DNA from: Collybiopsis luxurians FD-317 M1
Lineage: Eukaryota > Basidiomycota > Agaricomycetes > Agaricales > Omphalotaceae
NCBI GenBank assembly: GCA_000827265.1
Contig: KN834771.1
Span: 608,708-672,707 of the forward strand
Length of the DNA: 64,000 nucleotides
Direction: 5' to 3'
The position numbers and the translations under genes are program-made. The notes beneath the pieces were generated by a model. It was not told the DNA's origin and searched no databases. It was given only the letters and a program-made list of their open reading frames with translations. Shown one piece after another: positions 44,560-56,010 of the stretch (positions within the stretch are counted from its first letter, which is position 1; each line of letters opens with the position of its first letter).

Positions 44560-47531
44560 AGCACCAGTATTGTAGTGATGATCTTCTTAACAGTGAGCGA
44601 TACTCGGGTCAGGCAGAGTGGGGCAGTTATTTCGAGAAGTTCTACATAAAGTGCAGAGTGACACCTTCAACGTGTTTCACAACTGAAGCAATTTTGATTG
44701 GTCCGGATTTTTTTCAAGACCTCGTTTGATTTTACTGGCTGGAAAAGTATCGAGTGGTCAAGTTTTAGAAAAAAGGGAGGGGAAAGCTTAATATTACCTG
44801 TTCTGCCAATGCTCTTTTTCGACATCCATCCAGTTGGGAACCTGCTGAGGATTTTATCTTGAACTTGGCCTCGAAGTATTGCATCTGTAGGACCCTTGTA
44901 CCACCCCCCCTCTAGCTCCCTTGCATTCCACAGAGAAAGAGAGAAAAGATTAGCAGGATGGAAGTGAATAGAGTAATTGACTTACGCTTTCTCCTTTTGT
45001 AGTCGATAACACTCGTTACACAGCAATACAAGTTCCCATATAATCGCCTTTAGATCCGCGTTCAAAGTAAAATAGTGTTCAGAGACTTCTTCATTTAGAT
45101 AAACTATTCAGCTCCCGCACATAACGGCTGGAAGAAAAACACATACGCGGGGAATCGAACTGTGAACTTCGAATGTTCTCCTCCCATCGCTTCTTGACTT
45201 CAGGGAATTCTTCGTCAATTGCCGTTTGAGCTCATCGAGAAGAGCCTCCTGGCGGGCCATCAAGAGCTCGAGGTGGTCTTGAAAGACTAGTCGTTTCACC
45301 AGTTTCTAGAAAGCAAGAGATAAATAACAATCGTTCGTCATACTGAAGATGCTCACAATTATTTTGCGTATGTTGAGCGGGAGTACTATCGAGACGAAAC
45401 TGAAAAATTTGTTGTCGTATTCATCTAGTATAATCGCTCGGATCGCAACCTGCAAAATAGCAGGCTTCAGAGTACCTGGCAGCTTCCTGTCGACCCAAGT
45501 AGATGAGACAGCAGCTTCCTGCAGGCGTTTCAGTGGATCTTGCAACTGGGGACTGAAAGAGGTCTATAAATGGAGAAGAATGAGCTCCAACCGATCGATC
45601 TTAAACTCAGAACGTACTATATGTATAAAATCCTTTTTCTTGACGGTCCAGGAATCTCGTGGCTTTCTCTTCATCCCCGCGCTCTCTTGTTCGTCCCCAT
45701 AGTAATCCGAGTCCATCTCTTCTTCGTCTTCATCTTCATCTTCAAGTCTGTCTTGATGCCATTGCAGTTTCTTTAGAATACCCGTATTTCCCTTCAACGG
45801 AGCACTGACACCCGTGGTCATGGAACCGTACTGGACGGCGGAGGGGGAAAAAGAACTTGATCCGAGCTGGGGATCCCCAGTACTATCACCATCATCACTG
45901 TGACTCTGAACCTCGTCGACGCGTTGACCTTTCAATTGGAATGGCAAAGGAGGTGAAACTCGGCTAAAGTTTTTGATTAGGTCGTGAATGGGAATCGGAT
46001 CGATACTCGAACGACTATTCGTTTCAAGACTTCCGTCCTCCGTGATAGAGTTTCGCGCTCGAACCTGCGAAAAGGTGACCACCCCCACCTCTTCATCATC
46101 GTCTTTGGGGGAGAGAGAAGGCATGGTGGTATCACCTTCCGTCGAAGAGGTTCGTTGTCCGGTCACCAACGTCATTCCGACCTCCTCTTCTTCGTCTTCG
46201 TCGTGATTGATAGAAGCAGGAGAAGGCCCAGTCGCATTATCTTCTGGGGAAGATCCTCGTGGGTCAATCACTAACGCCATTCTTCCATCCAACTCGATAC
46301 GGAATGCATCACGTTCCCTTCTCAATAAATCTCTCTCATCCTTCGTCTTTTTCAGCTTGACACTGAGATACACAGTATGATTGATCTTCGCAACGTACGA
46401 ATCTGAGAGTTCCTTAATCCTTTCCCTCATAGCCGCCTTTTCCTCTCCACATTCCAGCTGGGACTTCTCCAACTTGCCTCTCAACTCAAAAGCTTCCTCT
46501 TCGAGCCTCGATTTTTCATCAGCCAACTCTTGCAAGCGACGCAGCATGCCTGCATTCTCTTGTTTAAGACATCGATTACCCTCTTCTAGAGCTTTCTTCT
46601 TCTCCGCCTCTCGACTCTTCATTTCCTGCAAGCTACGACGTATAACAGTCTTTTCCTCCTCTAGCTGCGTCTCCATGACGCGTTTATCGTTCTCAGCCTG
46701 GCGTGATTTCAGCTTAAGCTCTTCGACCTGATCAGATAAACGTTTCATCTTGGCAACAGAAGCGGCCGTAGATGCGGACGCGCCATCAGCGTGAGCCACT
46801 TGCATCTGATGCTTCAAATCGCGGATAATGTCCTCTTTGCACGAGTTTTTGAGACGTAGATCGCCGACAAGAACCTTGAACTTTGGGCATTGGAGACATT
46901 CTGAAGGCGAGGACGAGGGCGAAGGCGCGGATTGCGAAGAGAGTGATTCTTGACTGGAACGAGACGTGTGCGAATTTACAAATGGAGAGGTAGATGGCGA
47001 CGAGCTTGGGTAATTCTTAATGTTTGAACTCGATCTCACGTCTGAAACCCTCGATCCGGGAGAGGAGGAAGAGAAAGTGGAGGTAGACTGAGAATGAGAG
47101 AAGGAAGTAGGACCTGATGCGGATCTGGACGTGGAGCTGGGTACGGAAGAGGGTCGAAACCGAGGACGTGACTGGGACCCAACTCCGGACATCCTTGTAC
47201 CCCACTCGGAGGTAGAAGGAGACAAATTTGAGAGCTTGGAAGCGGAAAGGGCCGTGGGTTGAAATTGAGACTGCAACTGAGACACGCCACTAGCCATCGA
47301 CGCTGATGTGGACACGAGCTTCACGCCTTCATCATCGTCTTCGTTATCGGAATCAAGCTCAATAACATCGACAACCCTCTTCGTCAGCAGTGGCTTGATG
47401 TCTTTCAACTCGTCATTCTCGAGAAAATTTCCATGGAGGGATGGAGGTACTCGTGGCTGCAGACTCGGACGCGTCTTTGACCTTTCTTCAGGCAACCGAA
47501 ATGAAGGTTGGGCGTGCTTCATGACAGACAT
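44560..47531 (-). pseudogene. Coiled-coil family copy B, 3' exons frameshifted
   Basis: Closest relative of copy A. The first exon is open for about 650 codons (ATG at 47531 or 47522; an upstream exon YQNNWLHK near 47645-47670). It has a Ser-rich N-terminus with a hydrophobic-acidic motif (VVDVIELDSDNEDDD), a long coiled coil (VEELKLKSRQAENDKRVMET, ELADEKSRLEEEAFELRG) and the conserved AVQYGSMTTGVSAPLKGN. It ends with a strongly acidic run. 3' exons match those of A (IRAIILDEYDNKFFSFVSIV, DHLELLMARQEALLDELKRQ). A one-base deletion near 45220 relative to A breaks the frame after DELKRQ, and a one-base insertion near 44670 breaks the last exon. If translated it would give a protein with an altered C-terminus. 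Function unknown, probably nuclear. Confidence 0.7.
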
Positions 47532-48440
47532 TAGATTTTGGTACTTTTGAGTCTCGGAAGTCTGCAAGCGATGAGTTAGTCGAATCGAGGAACGGAGTAG
47601 AAGAAAAATGAAAAGAGACGAGAACAGGCAGAGAAACTTACTTGTGAAGCCAGTTATTCTGGTACGCTAGATTGTTGAGAAAAAGAAAGAAATATAAAAC
47701 GCGTCAAGTCACATCAGTGACAAGAAGCTGAATTTGCTGGAAGGACCAAACGGGGAAGTCCTGTTCTTTTACCTGTTCTGGTGATGTGATATCTCGAGAA
47801 AAAAACTGACCCTAGTTTTCCCGGAATTTGCATGCTATATTGACTTTCTGGATTCCGGTAAAAACCGGTAGAGTCAGGCTTCACTTCATGCAAACAGCAC
47901 CATAGCTCAACTCAAGAATTCGGCAGGCTCGCGAAAACCTGAGACGGACCACGCATATTAGCGACATCGGTATTGGCCTTTCTCATCCTCTTCTTCCTTT
48001 AAATGGTTGATATCGGAACGCACTGTGATCTCTGAATGCAAATATTCGTGGATAGAACGATAGAAATGGACAAGAGCAAGAAATTAAATGGACGGTCGAA
48101 GGTGAAGAAAAAGCTGCCTTCGGGCTTTGCCGATGAAACTGCATCGGCAAATACCGGCTCCCGTTATGCGTTACACTTACAGAAACCGAAACTTGTTTCG
48201 ATTGCAGTAAATAAGTTTTACAAATAGGTAGTGAGCAAGCAAGAAAACAAGCAAGAATGTATGGTAGTCTCTCATTTCATCCCTTCAAGTTGACTAGGAC
48301 CGATGAGCGCGATGAGCGAAGAATCAAACCGGGACAGGTCCAAAATACTCACCTCGTATGGATATGCAAGTATAATCTAAAAATAATTAGTTACCGCAAA
48401 ACACAGTCCTCTAGCAGATTTGTTTTCATCTTGCTGACTG
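47532..48440. other. 5' flank of copy B (uninterrupted version of the insertion site)
   Basis: Matches the flank of copy A on both sides of the 26-kb element: 48095-48160 with 17493-17560, and 48190-48370 with 43678-43860. It therefore shows what the target looked like without insertion. Confidence 0.65.
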
Positions 48441-48444
48441 GGTA

Positions 48445-51298
48445 TTACACTGAATTGTAATCAGTACAATGATATGCAATGAAGAACGAAAGCAGAAGCA
48501 GAAGCATAAACCGCCTACCTTCTCTACCAAGGTGTCGCTTGTTCATCCATCCTTTCGGAAAGTGACTGATAACTTTATTGATAGTTTCAGATCGAGATCT
48601 TGTCTCCGAGGGACCTTCATACACCACCCCTTCGAGGTTGCTGAAATATACAGATAAAGAAATCAGTAGGATGCAGGGTGACTAGAGCAATTGGCTCACC
48701 CCTTCTCCTTTCGTAGTCGACAAATTTCATGACACAATAGCACAAGTTCCCATATGATTGCCTTCAAATTTTTGCCCAAGGGATAAGGACGCGGCGACGA
48801 GAAAGCACACTCGAGATCAAGCTCCTCTTGATTGAACGGAGAAGTTAGCCTGAGATCTTGAATACCACAATTCAAATGAGTGACACCCACCCTCAGGATA
48901 TGAGGAGTCGGTCCATTGGCCGGCCTTCTCCCAATGCTTTTTTACTTTCGGGAATCCTTGGTCGATCTGGTGTTTTAGCTCACCAAAAAGGGCATCCTGG
49001 CGTTCCGTCAAGAGCCTATGATGGTCTTCAAAGATCGTGCATTTGATGAATTCCTACAAGAAAGAGAGTTAGACAGAATTAGGCTTTGCTCCCATCGGGG
49101 GAGATGGCCCTCACCGTGATCTTGGATTTATTAAAAGGAAATATCATCGACATATAATCAAAAAACCTTTCATCGTATTCGTCCAGGGTGATCGCTTGAA
49201 TCGCAGTTTGCACAAGGATGGGCAACATAATTCTTGGAAACGTCCCTTTCTGCCAATTGGCCGACGTACTGGCCTCCTCCAGGCGCTTGAGGGAATCCTG
49301 CATCTCAGGACTGAAAGAAAACTAGAAAGAAAAAGAATATTAGCACTAGTTCAACGGTTGCCGCCATTTAAAACGTACCATAGTTCCAGGAGCTCGTTTC
49401 TTTCTTTTCGTCTCGGATCCCAGCCCGCGACTGGCTCGTTTCCTCTTCATCCCTGCACTGTCTTCCCCATCTCCGTATTTCTCCGAGTCATCTTCATCTT
49501 CGTCTTCATCAGGCCGAGGGTCCCGCTCTCCCCAGACCAACTTATCCAAAATTTCAAAGTTTCCGTTCAACGGAGCACTCAAACCTGTGGTTCTCGAGCC
49601 GTATTGGACTGCAAAAGAAACAGCTTTGGCAACCACTATAGAACTCGAACCGACCGCGGCTGTATCCCCGATGTTGTCATTCGACCATTCATCGACATCG
49701 ATGACTGATGAGTCGGACTTTGGCGTTGGAAGTGAAGCGAGACGTCGTTCGTCATTCATAGCAGGCTCCGCGCGAGCGGGATAACCAGAACCTTCATTCG
49801 CTCCTGCTTCCACCCCAAGCGGACGCGATTCAATCAACGTCAGTCCTGCTTCCAACTCAGCCCTACATGCATCCCTTTCCCCAGCCACATAATCCCTCTC
49901 CCGCTCAACAACTTTCAACCTAGCGGCATATTGCAAATTGGCGTTTTCTGTAAAGCAAACCCTTTTCGAGAGCTTCACCTTCGCCTCCATGGCCGAACGA
50001 TCCTTCTCGAGTTTCGAGTTTTTTTCCGCAATCTCTCGCGTGCGATCGAGAACAGCCACGTTTTCCTGTTCCAGATATTGAATCTTTGCTTCCAATTGCT
50101 TCCCGTTCCCTTCTCGACTCTGTCCATCATCAATCCTTTTCTGCAAATGGCGAATGAAAGATTCTTTTTCATTTAGCCGCTCTTCTAGCTCCCGTATATG
50201 GTCCTCAGACTGACTCAGATGCAGCTCCAGCTCTTCGTTACTGCCGGATAAAACTTCCACCTTGGCCAGGGAAGCGGAAGCCTGCTCCTGCAGCTCCTGA
50301 TTACGATCCTTCAGATGGGAGTTTTCAAGCCGCAATTTACCGAAGAAAGTGTTCACTTTATCGGATTCCGAGATACGGGGTGTCAGGGAGGAGTATTCTC
50401 GACTCCGGCTCCCTTGACTGGAAGAGATAGACAAATCGGTAACCAGAGACGGAGAGGATGCAGGTAGGTCTCCTTCCATTCCCGCTCCCGCGACTAGCTT
50501 CTGATTTGCAGTACTGGCGATGACACGAGACTCGTTCTGAGAACTTCCGGGTAAAAGTCTATCCTTTTGCGGCTGACAAATACATTCCCGAGAGTCGGTT
50601 TGAGACGAGGGATAGGGAGGAGGTGAGAGTGGGGAGTGAGTAGAAACAGTTCTTTGGCTTCGCCTGGCAGTACCCGAGCAGTCATCATAAGAAGGTGGAC
50701 ACTGAGTTTGCAAAATAGTATATTTCAGTGGCGTGGATGCGGATGCTGGCTGAACCGATGGCTGGTGCTCCCACATCTGCGTTTGTGTCCGTGGTTGGAT
50801 GCGCGGTTGAGAGATGAAAGTTCGAGATTTCAGATCCAACGCGTTGGAAAGAGGTCCACTCTCGAATTTTTGACTCGAGGCGTGTACAGGTGTGCGGCCC
50901 TGAGCATTCAAAGTCCTCAAGGCAGAGACAGAAGAAGGAATCAACGTCGAGCCATTTGCAGACGCAGGCCGCGACAAAGCTGGTGACACAGACTTGGATG
51001 TAGCAGTGAGCTCGTACGTGGGCTTAGACACGGATAAACGCGACTGCGACGCGACACTAGTCACCAAGCTCGACTTGAGCATAGGCTTTTGCTCATCGTC
51101 GTCGTCGTCGAGGATTTCAATAACCTCAGGAAATGATTTTACAGCTTTCTTGAAAGGGCTTGGACTGCTCAAACTCGACAAACTACGCCCTTGCGGAAGA
51201 GTTCGAGGATAGATACTATTGATACGCGCTGAACGCTGTAATGGTATCATTGTTCTAGCCTTGGATCCACGACGTGAAGAGTCGTAAGGATTTGCCAT
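48445..51298 (-). CDS. Coiled-coil family copy C, apparently intact
   Basis: More distant third member. From ATG 51298 (MANPYDSSRRGSKARTM) the first exon encodes about 650 codons: a Ser/Pro-rich region with VIEILDDDDDE, a long coiled coil (LEELHLSQSEDHIRELEERL-type heptads), the conserved AVQYGSRTTGLSAPLNGN, then EDEDEDDSEKYGDGEDSAG and a basic patch (MKRKRASRG). A donor GTACGT follows GTM. The 3' exons give MQDSLKRLEEASTSANW, IQAITLDEYDERFFDYMSMI, LLTERQDALFGELKHQIDQG, NLKAIIWELVLLCHEICRLR and ETINKVISHFPKGWMNKR, each with a counterpart in copy A. No disruption was found. The 3' end is approximate. The conserved hydrophobic-acidic patch resembles a SUMO-interacting motif. Function unknown. 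Confidence 0.7.
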
Positions 51299-52122
51299 GG
51301 ATTCGGTGCAAATCTAAGAGAAGTAGGTCAGCTTGGAAGGTTAAAAGATGGCGAAGAAAATGAAAGAATGGTAGAGGATTAAGCTAACAACACGTACGAG
51401 GTCAGGAATGCACCCGAGGAACTTGAAGTTCCTCGCTTGTAATAGCGCATTATATAGTCGGAGGAAAAGCAAGAATCAACGATCGAGGTATCCCTTCACC
51501 TGATTTCAAGTCACGCACAACATTGAACGGTTTTTCCTAAAATTAAACATTGATAAATCTCGAATCTCATTCAAACGGGGAACTGCTGTGATCAGTGAAG
51601 GTGAAGATAAGAATAAAAGGTGATGAAGCATTAAATAGGTAGTGGAAACACGGGCAAACGAAGGAAAATTGGAAGAACGACAAAAGAGCACCCACATCAG
51701 CAGCAGCCATATAACTCCCGATGCGACACACAATCTCATGAATCAATCCCTCAAGACATATGGCCGTTTTGTATTCGCTCGATACTAGGCACACTCGTCC
51801 TAGAAATAGGTCCTGTGGAGGTTGCACTGTCCTTTTGGGATTACCGTTGCCGCGTTGTTGCCGCGAGCCATTGAGGCAAGTTTGAGGAAAGGCAAATCTC
51901 GGCGTCTAATAAAAGCGGCAAGCCGTGTACGACAACAGTAAAAGACTCGTGCGTTCTCAATATAGCCGATACGAAGTGTAAAATGGATGCAGCTTCGGTA
52001 TATTTGGGGACATATACAAAAAAAAATAGTGGGTGAAGTTATAGCGCTTACTGTGACTATATAGCAACTACATTTCTAGCAATGAAAGATTCTCCCAGTC
52101 GCAGATGTAGTTATTAGTATGC
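51299..52122. other. Intergenic, no supported gene
   Basis: Upstream flank of copy C. A minus ORF at 51567-51827 is short and unrecognised. An A-rich run lies near 52018-52027. No repeats. Confidence 0.4.
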
Positions 52123-52845
52123 CTATTCCGCTGTATATTGTGGAGGGAATCCCTGCGATTCACCATCCCTAACCTCTCCCTGTGGCCCCAGACGCAATCC
52201 ACTATCGATGTGAACCGGCACCAACATCATGCCAGGAGGAGTATTACTTGACTCTGCCTGATTACGAGCAGCTTCCTGCTCCCTCCGCAGCTGCTCTTGT
52301 GTCACTACCAACCGCTGCTGAAGCTTCAAAGTCGAGCGGAGTGTTCGCACTAAATCGGCTCCGACTTCCGAGGGAGGCGACGAGTCTGTAAGTGGCACCC
52401 GCTTGGAGTCAAGGTATGTCATCCCTCCGCTATCCTAGCGAGATGAGCTTCGGTACGTATAAGGATCGGGAAGAGATGGATGCACTCGAGACTTTCTTTG
52501 CCTTTGAAGTATGAACAACACAGCGACAAGGATCTGTAGTAATACAACGACTCCTGCAGTCACTCCCGCGATGACCAGAGATTGTGTAGTGGACGGAGAA
52601 CTATTTTGTTCCTTCGGTACGAAAGAGGTGAAAAAGACACCATTGATAACCAAAGCATTAGGACTAATTTCATCATTGTCTAGTTGGATGGTAAGTGTAT
52701 GCTCGGCTGGAGAAAGCGAGGATTCCGTGAAAAGACGATACACTTTTGGGTGATCGGGCGCGACGACATTTGGGTTAAGGGGGAAGCTGACTGGATGGTT
52801 TCCATCGATAGAATACTGGCTGGACCCTAAGCTTCCGTTTTTTCA
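52123..52845 (-). pseudogene. 3' part of a single-pass membrane protein, 5' end missing
   Basis: Two exons on the minus strand encode the C-terminal half of a common mushroom cell-surface protein type. An ectodomain end is visible (YRLFTESSLSPAEHTLTIQL, LVINGVFFTSF), then a Ser/Thr-rich linker and one transmembrane helix (LVIAGVTAGVVVLLQILVAV). A cytoplasmic tail follows with RQRKSR and, after an intron near 52435, MTYLDSKRVPL and a coiled-coil QEQLRREQEAARNQ. The frame can be traced upstream to about 52845 and then hits a stop. No sequence for the N-terminal ectodomain or signal peptide is visible beyond, where a transposon-rich region begins. It is best read as truncated. Confidence 0.65.
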
Positions 52846-53477
52846 CTATGTCTAGACCAATCGATATGCTCCTATGCGCACAGAGTAGAGTTCCGAGCAA
52901 GGTAGTTAAGGGCTTTACAAGACTCAATTGGGGGTGTAGTACTTGGGTAAAAGAGTTGCGCGGTATTTAATTAGCATAATTGATTTCCTTATTTGGATTA
53001 CACGTGACCGTAAATATCACGTGGTGGTAGGTAGGTTCGCAGCGGAGGCCCGAAAATAATTTTCCGACCCCCGGTATATAATTTTTTTTTTCGGACCCCC
53101 TTGATCTTAGAAGGAATTTCAGTTGATAAAGAAGCATCTCCTAGCATAGAGCATCTTATATATGAGTGCTAAATTGCTCAGCCCCTTCTCATGTCTGGGC
53201 ACACTGACCCATGGGTCAGGGATCAGATGAAAACTGACCATGACTCTTGACCCGACCATGTACAACCAGATAGGTCAATAATGATATTTAAATGTAGGAA
53301 ATAATTGAATCTGTCCTGCAAAGATACAACATTAACCAGGGACAAACAGACTATATGTACTTGTGTATTAGACAGCTCACTGAGGTCTGGTCAGATGGGC
53401 CAGTGGTCCATTCAACCGGAATCAGCATGTTTGAGCCAGGGCCTCACTGTGTACTGCCAGTGAGCCTATAACACCCA
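52846..53477. other. Start of transposon-rich, AT-rich region
   Basis: Non-coding. Contains an inverted pair of CACGTG words around 53002-53024 (CACGTGACCGTAAATATCAC then GTG) and a T-run near 53081-53092. No gene. Confidence 0.5.
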
Positions 53478-54273
53478 ATCATCAGGAAAAATAGCTTGAG
53501 CTTGGGGTTAAATTATAACAACCTCAAGGAACCTAAGAAGCATAGGACACTTCAAGTACTTAGGTTACCTAGGTTTCCACAGTCCAACCCCTACATCCTA
53601 GGGTGCCCTAGGTTGTCCTAGGCTGTCTCAGGTTGGCTCAGGTTGCCCCAGGTTGGCTCAGGTTGGCTCAGGTTACCTGAGGTTACCCCAGGTTGCATAA
53701 AGGGTTAATAAGTAAAAATAATATATCTTTATATATTACTGTTTGTACTCTATTCTACTGTATATAGTGAGCTATTGTACTTGTATATTAGTAGTAGTAT
53801 TGAACTTGTACATATTTTATGTATAGTATATATGGTGTACATTTTCATCAGGTATTATACTTTATAATGTATTACAGTACATATAGTGTCTATATAGTAT
53901 GGTATAATTGTGATATACTTGTTTTGACCATATGAAAATTATTTTGATTGTAGACAGCTCACAGAGTTGCATCATGTGACTTATGTCAAATTTCAGTTTC
54001 TATGAGTTATCTACAACTAAGAAGGTGTCCTTGTCATGCATTTAGGATAGATTAAAGCATAGGTATATATATTCAATATAATTTTGCCTTATTTGGTAAT
54101 ATTTACAGCATCACTCCTCAGGTATCCTTGGGATACCTGAGGTTTGCTCGGGATTTCCTAGGTTACCTGAGGTTCACCCAGGTTGCACAGGTCATCTAGG
54201 TCACCCAGGTCCCTCAGGTTGCTCCAGGTTGCCTCCTAGGTAACCTGAGGCTCAGACCATTTTTCCTGATGAT
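53478..54273. mobile_element. 796-bp MITE-like element with perfect 15-bp inverted ends
   Basis: Begins ATCATCAGGAAAAAT (53478-53492) and ends with the exact reverse complement ATTTTTCCTGATGAT (54259-54273). Just inside each end are clusters of CCTAGGTT/CAGGTTGCC/ACCTGAGG words (53555-53700 and 54115-54250). The centre is AT-rich. No coding capacity. No exact target duplication was found. Confidence 0.75.
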
Positions 54274-54526
54274 ACCACTATTATTGTTCATCTTTGGTGC
54301 TATGGTACCAAACAAACATTTGTGAACAATCCTTTGGTAACTATTGGTGACCACCCTAAGATCAAGCAATGTTGCAGGCATTTCCCATTAGGGCTAGTAA
54401 CATGTGGGAACTGTCTGCCATTGCCAACAAATGGCTCTATTGGGGGGTTGGGTAAGTGGTTAGATGGTTAGGTGGTTAGGTGGCTAGGGGTTAGGGGTTA
54501 GGCTCATGCCAAAGATGCACTGGGTT

Positions 54527-55118
54527 CAGTGTTGCCGCAGTCCGGTCCATGAACCTGTTGGACCCAGTCTGAACCTGAACCGGACCTTAGGTTCATGTCC
54601 AGTTCAGGCAAAGTCCTGGACCAGACCTCCAGGTGCAGTTTGAGGTTCAGCAGGTCTCTGAACCTGTGGACCTGGACCTGAACCTCTGAACCTCCAGCTC
54701 CTGTGTGACACTGGAAGGTCAGTATTTTGTAGCAATTTATAGAGTTTTAGCTCCCTCTGTGGGGGAAGCAATCTCAAGGTAACATTTTACCCAACTACAC
54801 CAGTTGCTGCTTCCAATTGACCAAATTGTACCCAAGATGTGAGCCTTATGTCATATGATAATTATGTCATCCTCCCAAATATAGTATGATGAGCCTTTTG
54901 CACTCAGTTTGGATCATATATTAGAGTAATTATTTGACTAATACATCAAAGAAATTGCACAAAGATGTGATTTCTTTTGGAAAAATATAAAGAAAAATTT
55001 GCTGTTTGGTTGGAGGTTCGAGCTGAGTGAACTGGGTCTGAACCCGGACCTGAACCTGAGGTTCAAGGTTCAGCAAAAAGACCAGGTTCGCAGCCCAAAC
55101 TGAACTGTGGCAACACTG
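54527..55118. mobile_element. hAT-type non-autonomous element (592 bp)
   Basis: Starts CAGTGTTGCCGCAGTCCGG and ends with an inverted copy, whose reverse complement is CAGTGTTGCCACAGTTCAG. It is flanked on both sides by an exact 8-bp duplication ACTGGGTT (54519-54526 and 55119-55126). The CAGNG start with an 8-bp duplication is the hAT hallmark. The interior has repeated GAACCTG/AGGTTCAG words and no transposase. Confidence 0.85.
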
Positions 55119-55392
55119 ACTGGGTTAGGGGTCGGGATCAGGGTCAGGGTCAGAATTAGGGTAGTTACATCTAATCTTATCTATTATAGGGTGGCCTTGA
55201 CTGGTGCAACCAAGGGATTGTGCACAATATCTGTTGCAAGGGCTCCCTATAAAGCCTGACATCCAGACCAGTGCTTATAGTGAACTGAGCTAATACATTA
55301 AGTACTATGGTAGTGGTGGCTTTGAAAAAATGAACTGAGCTTGACCATGCATCATGTGTTGTAGTTATTGTGGTTTTCATTCTCAGTGCAAT

Positions 55393-55438
55393 ATCAGAAA
55401 AACTACTTGGAGCCTAGGCTCCAAGTAATTTTTCCGAT
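55393..55438. repeat. 46-bp near-perfect palindrome
   Basis: Centre CCTAGG, with inner 22 bp ACTTGGAGCCTAGGCTCCAA then GT perfect and only two mismatches in the outer arms (ATCAGAAAAACT against ATCGGAAAAATT). It could form a strong hairpin. It lies in the loop of the foldback repeat. Confidence 0.85.
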
Positions 55439-55857
55439 GAAGTGCAAGCTTACTGATCATGTATACTAACTCCAGATTCCAGAATATACTCAATGTGTCT
55501 GGGATATTCTTCTACATTCTGCTTACCAATACTCTTTTCACTTTGACTCACTTACTGTGGACACTAGTAATTAGTAGACCCTTCTAGATACAATGTACTT
55601 AGGTATATAAGGCCCAATAATACCCAGCAATTAGTTCATTATTCACCTCATAACCCATTATCTGAACAATAAGTTATAACAGTCAATGACCTTTGATTTG
55701 AAATAGTACAAGATATGTCTGAAGGAGTGTGTATGTGAGCAATAGGTGAGTATGTTGTATTGACACATGTATCATGAGCTCCTGCAACAGATATTGTGCA
55801 CAATCCTTTGGTTGCACCAGTTGAAGCCACCCAAAAATAGATAAGATCAGATGTAAC

Positions 55858-56010
55858 TACCCTAAACCCTAACCTAACCCTAACCCCTATCCTTTTGCAC
55901 TTCATGCGAGCACCCTGCGGGTGTGCCTAACCCCTAACCCAGCAAGCCTTCAGTGTGAGCCTAACCCCTAACCCTAACCATCTAACCACCTAACTATAAC
56001 CATAACCATA
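55858..56010. repeat. Interstitial telomere-like CCCTAA tract
   Basis: Degenerate CCCTAA/CCCCTAA words (ACCCTAAACCCTAACCTAAC and relatives). Inverted counterparts TTAGGG/GGTTAGGT lie near 54450-54500 and 55124-55165. Confidence 0.7.

Noticed and set aside
49196..49708. 170-codon plus-strand ORF
   Set aside because: Antisense shadow of the long coiled-coil exon of copy C.
55858..56010. True chromosome end
   Set aside because: The CCCTAA words are degenerate, internal, and followed by an intact DUF6533 gene and other genes.
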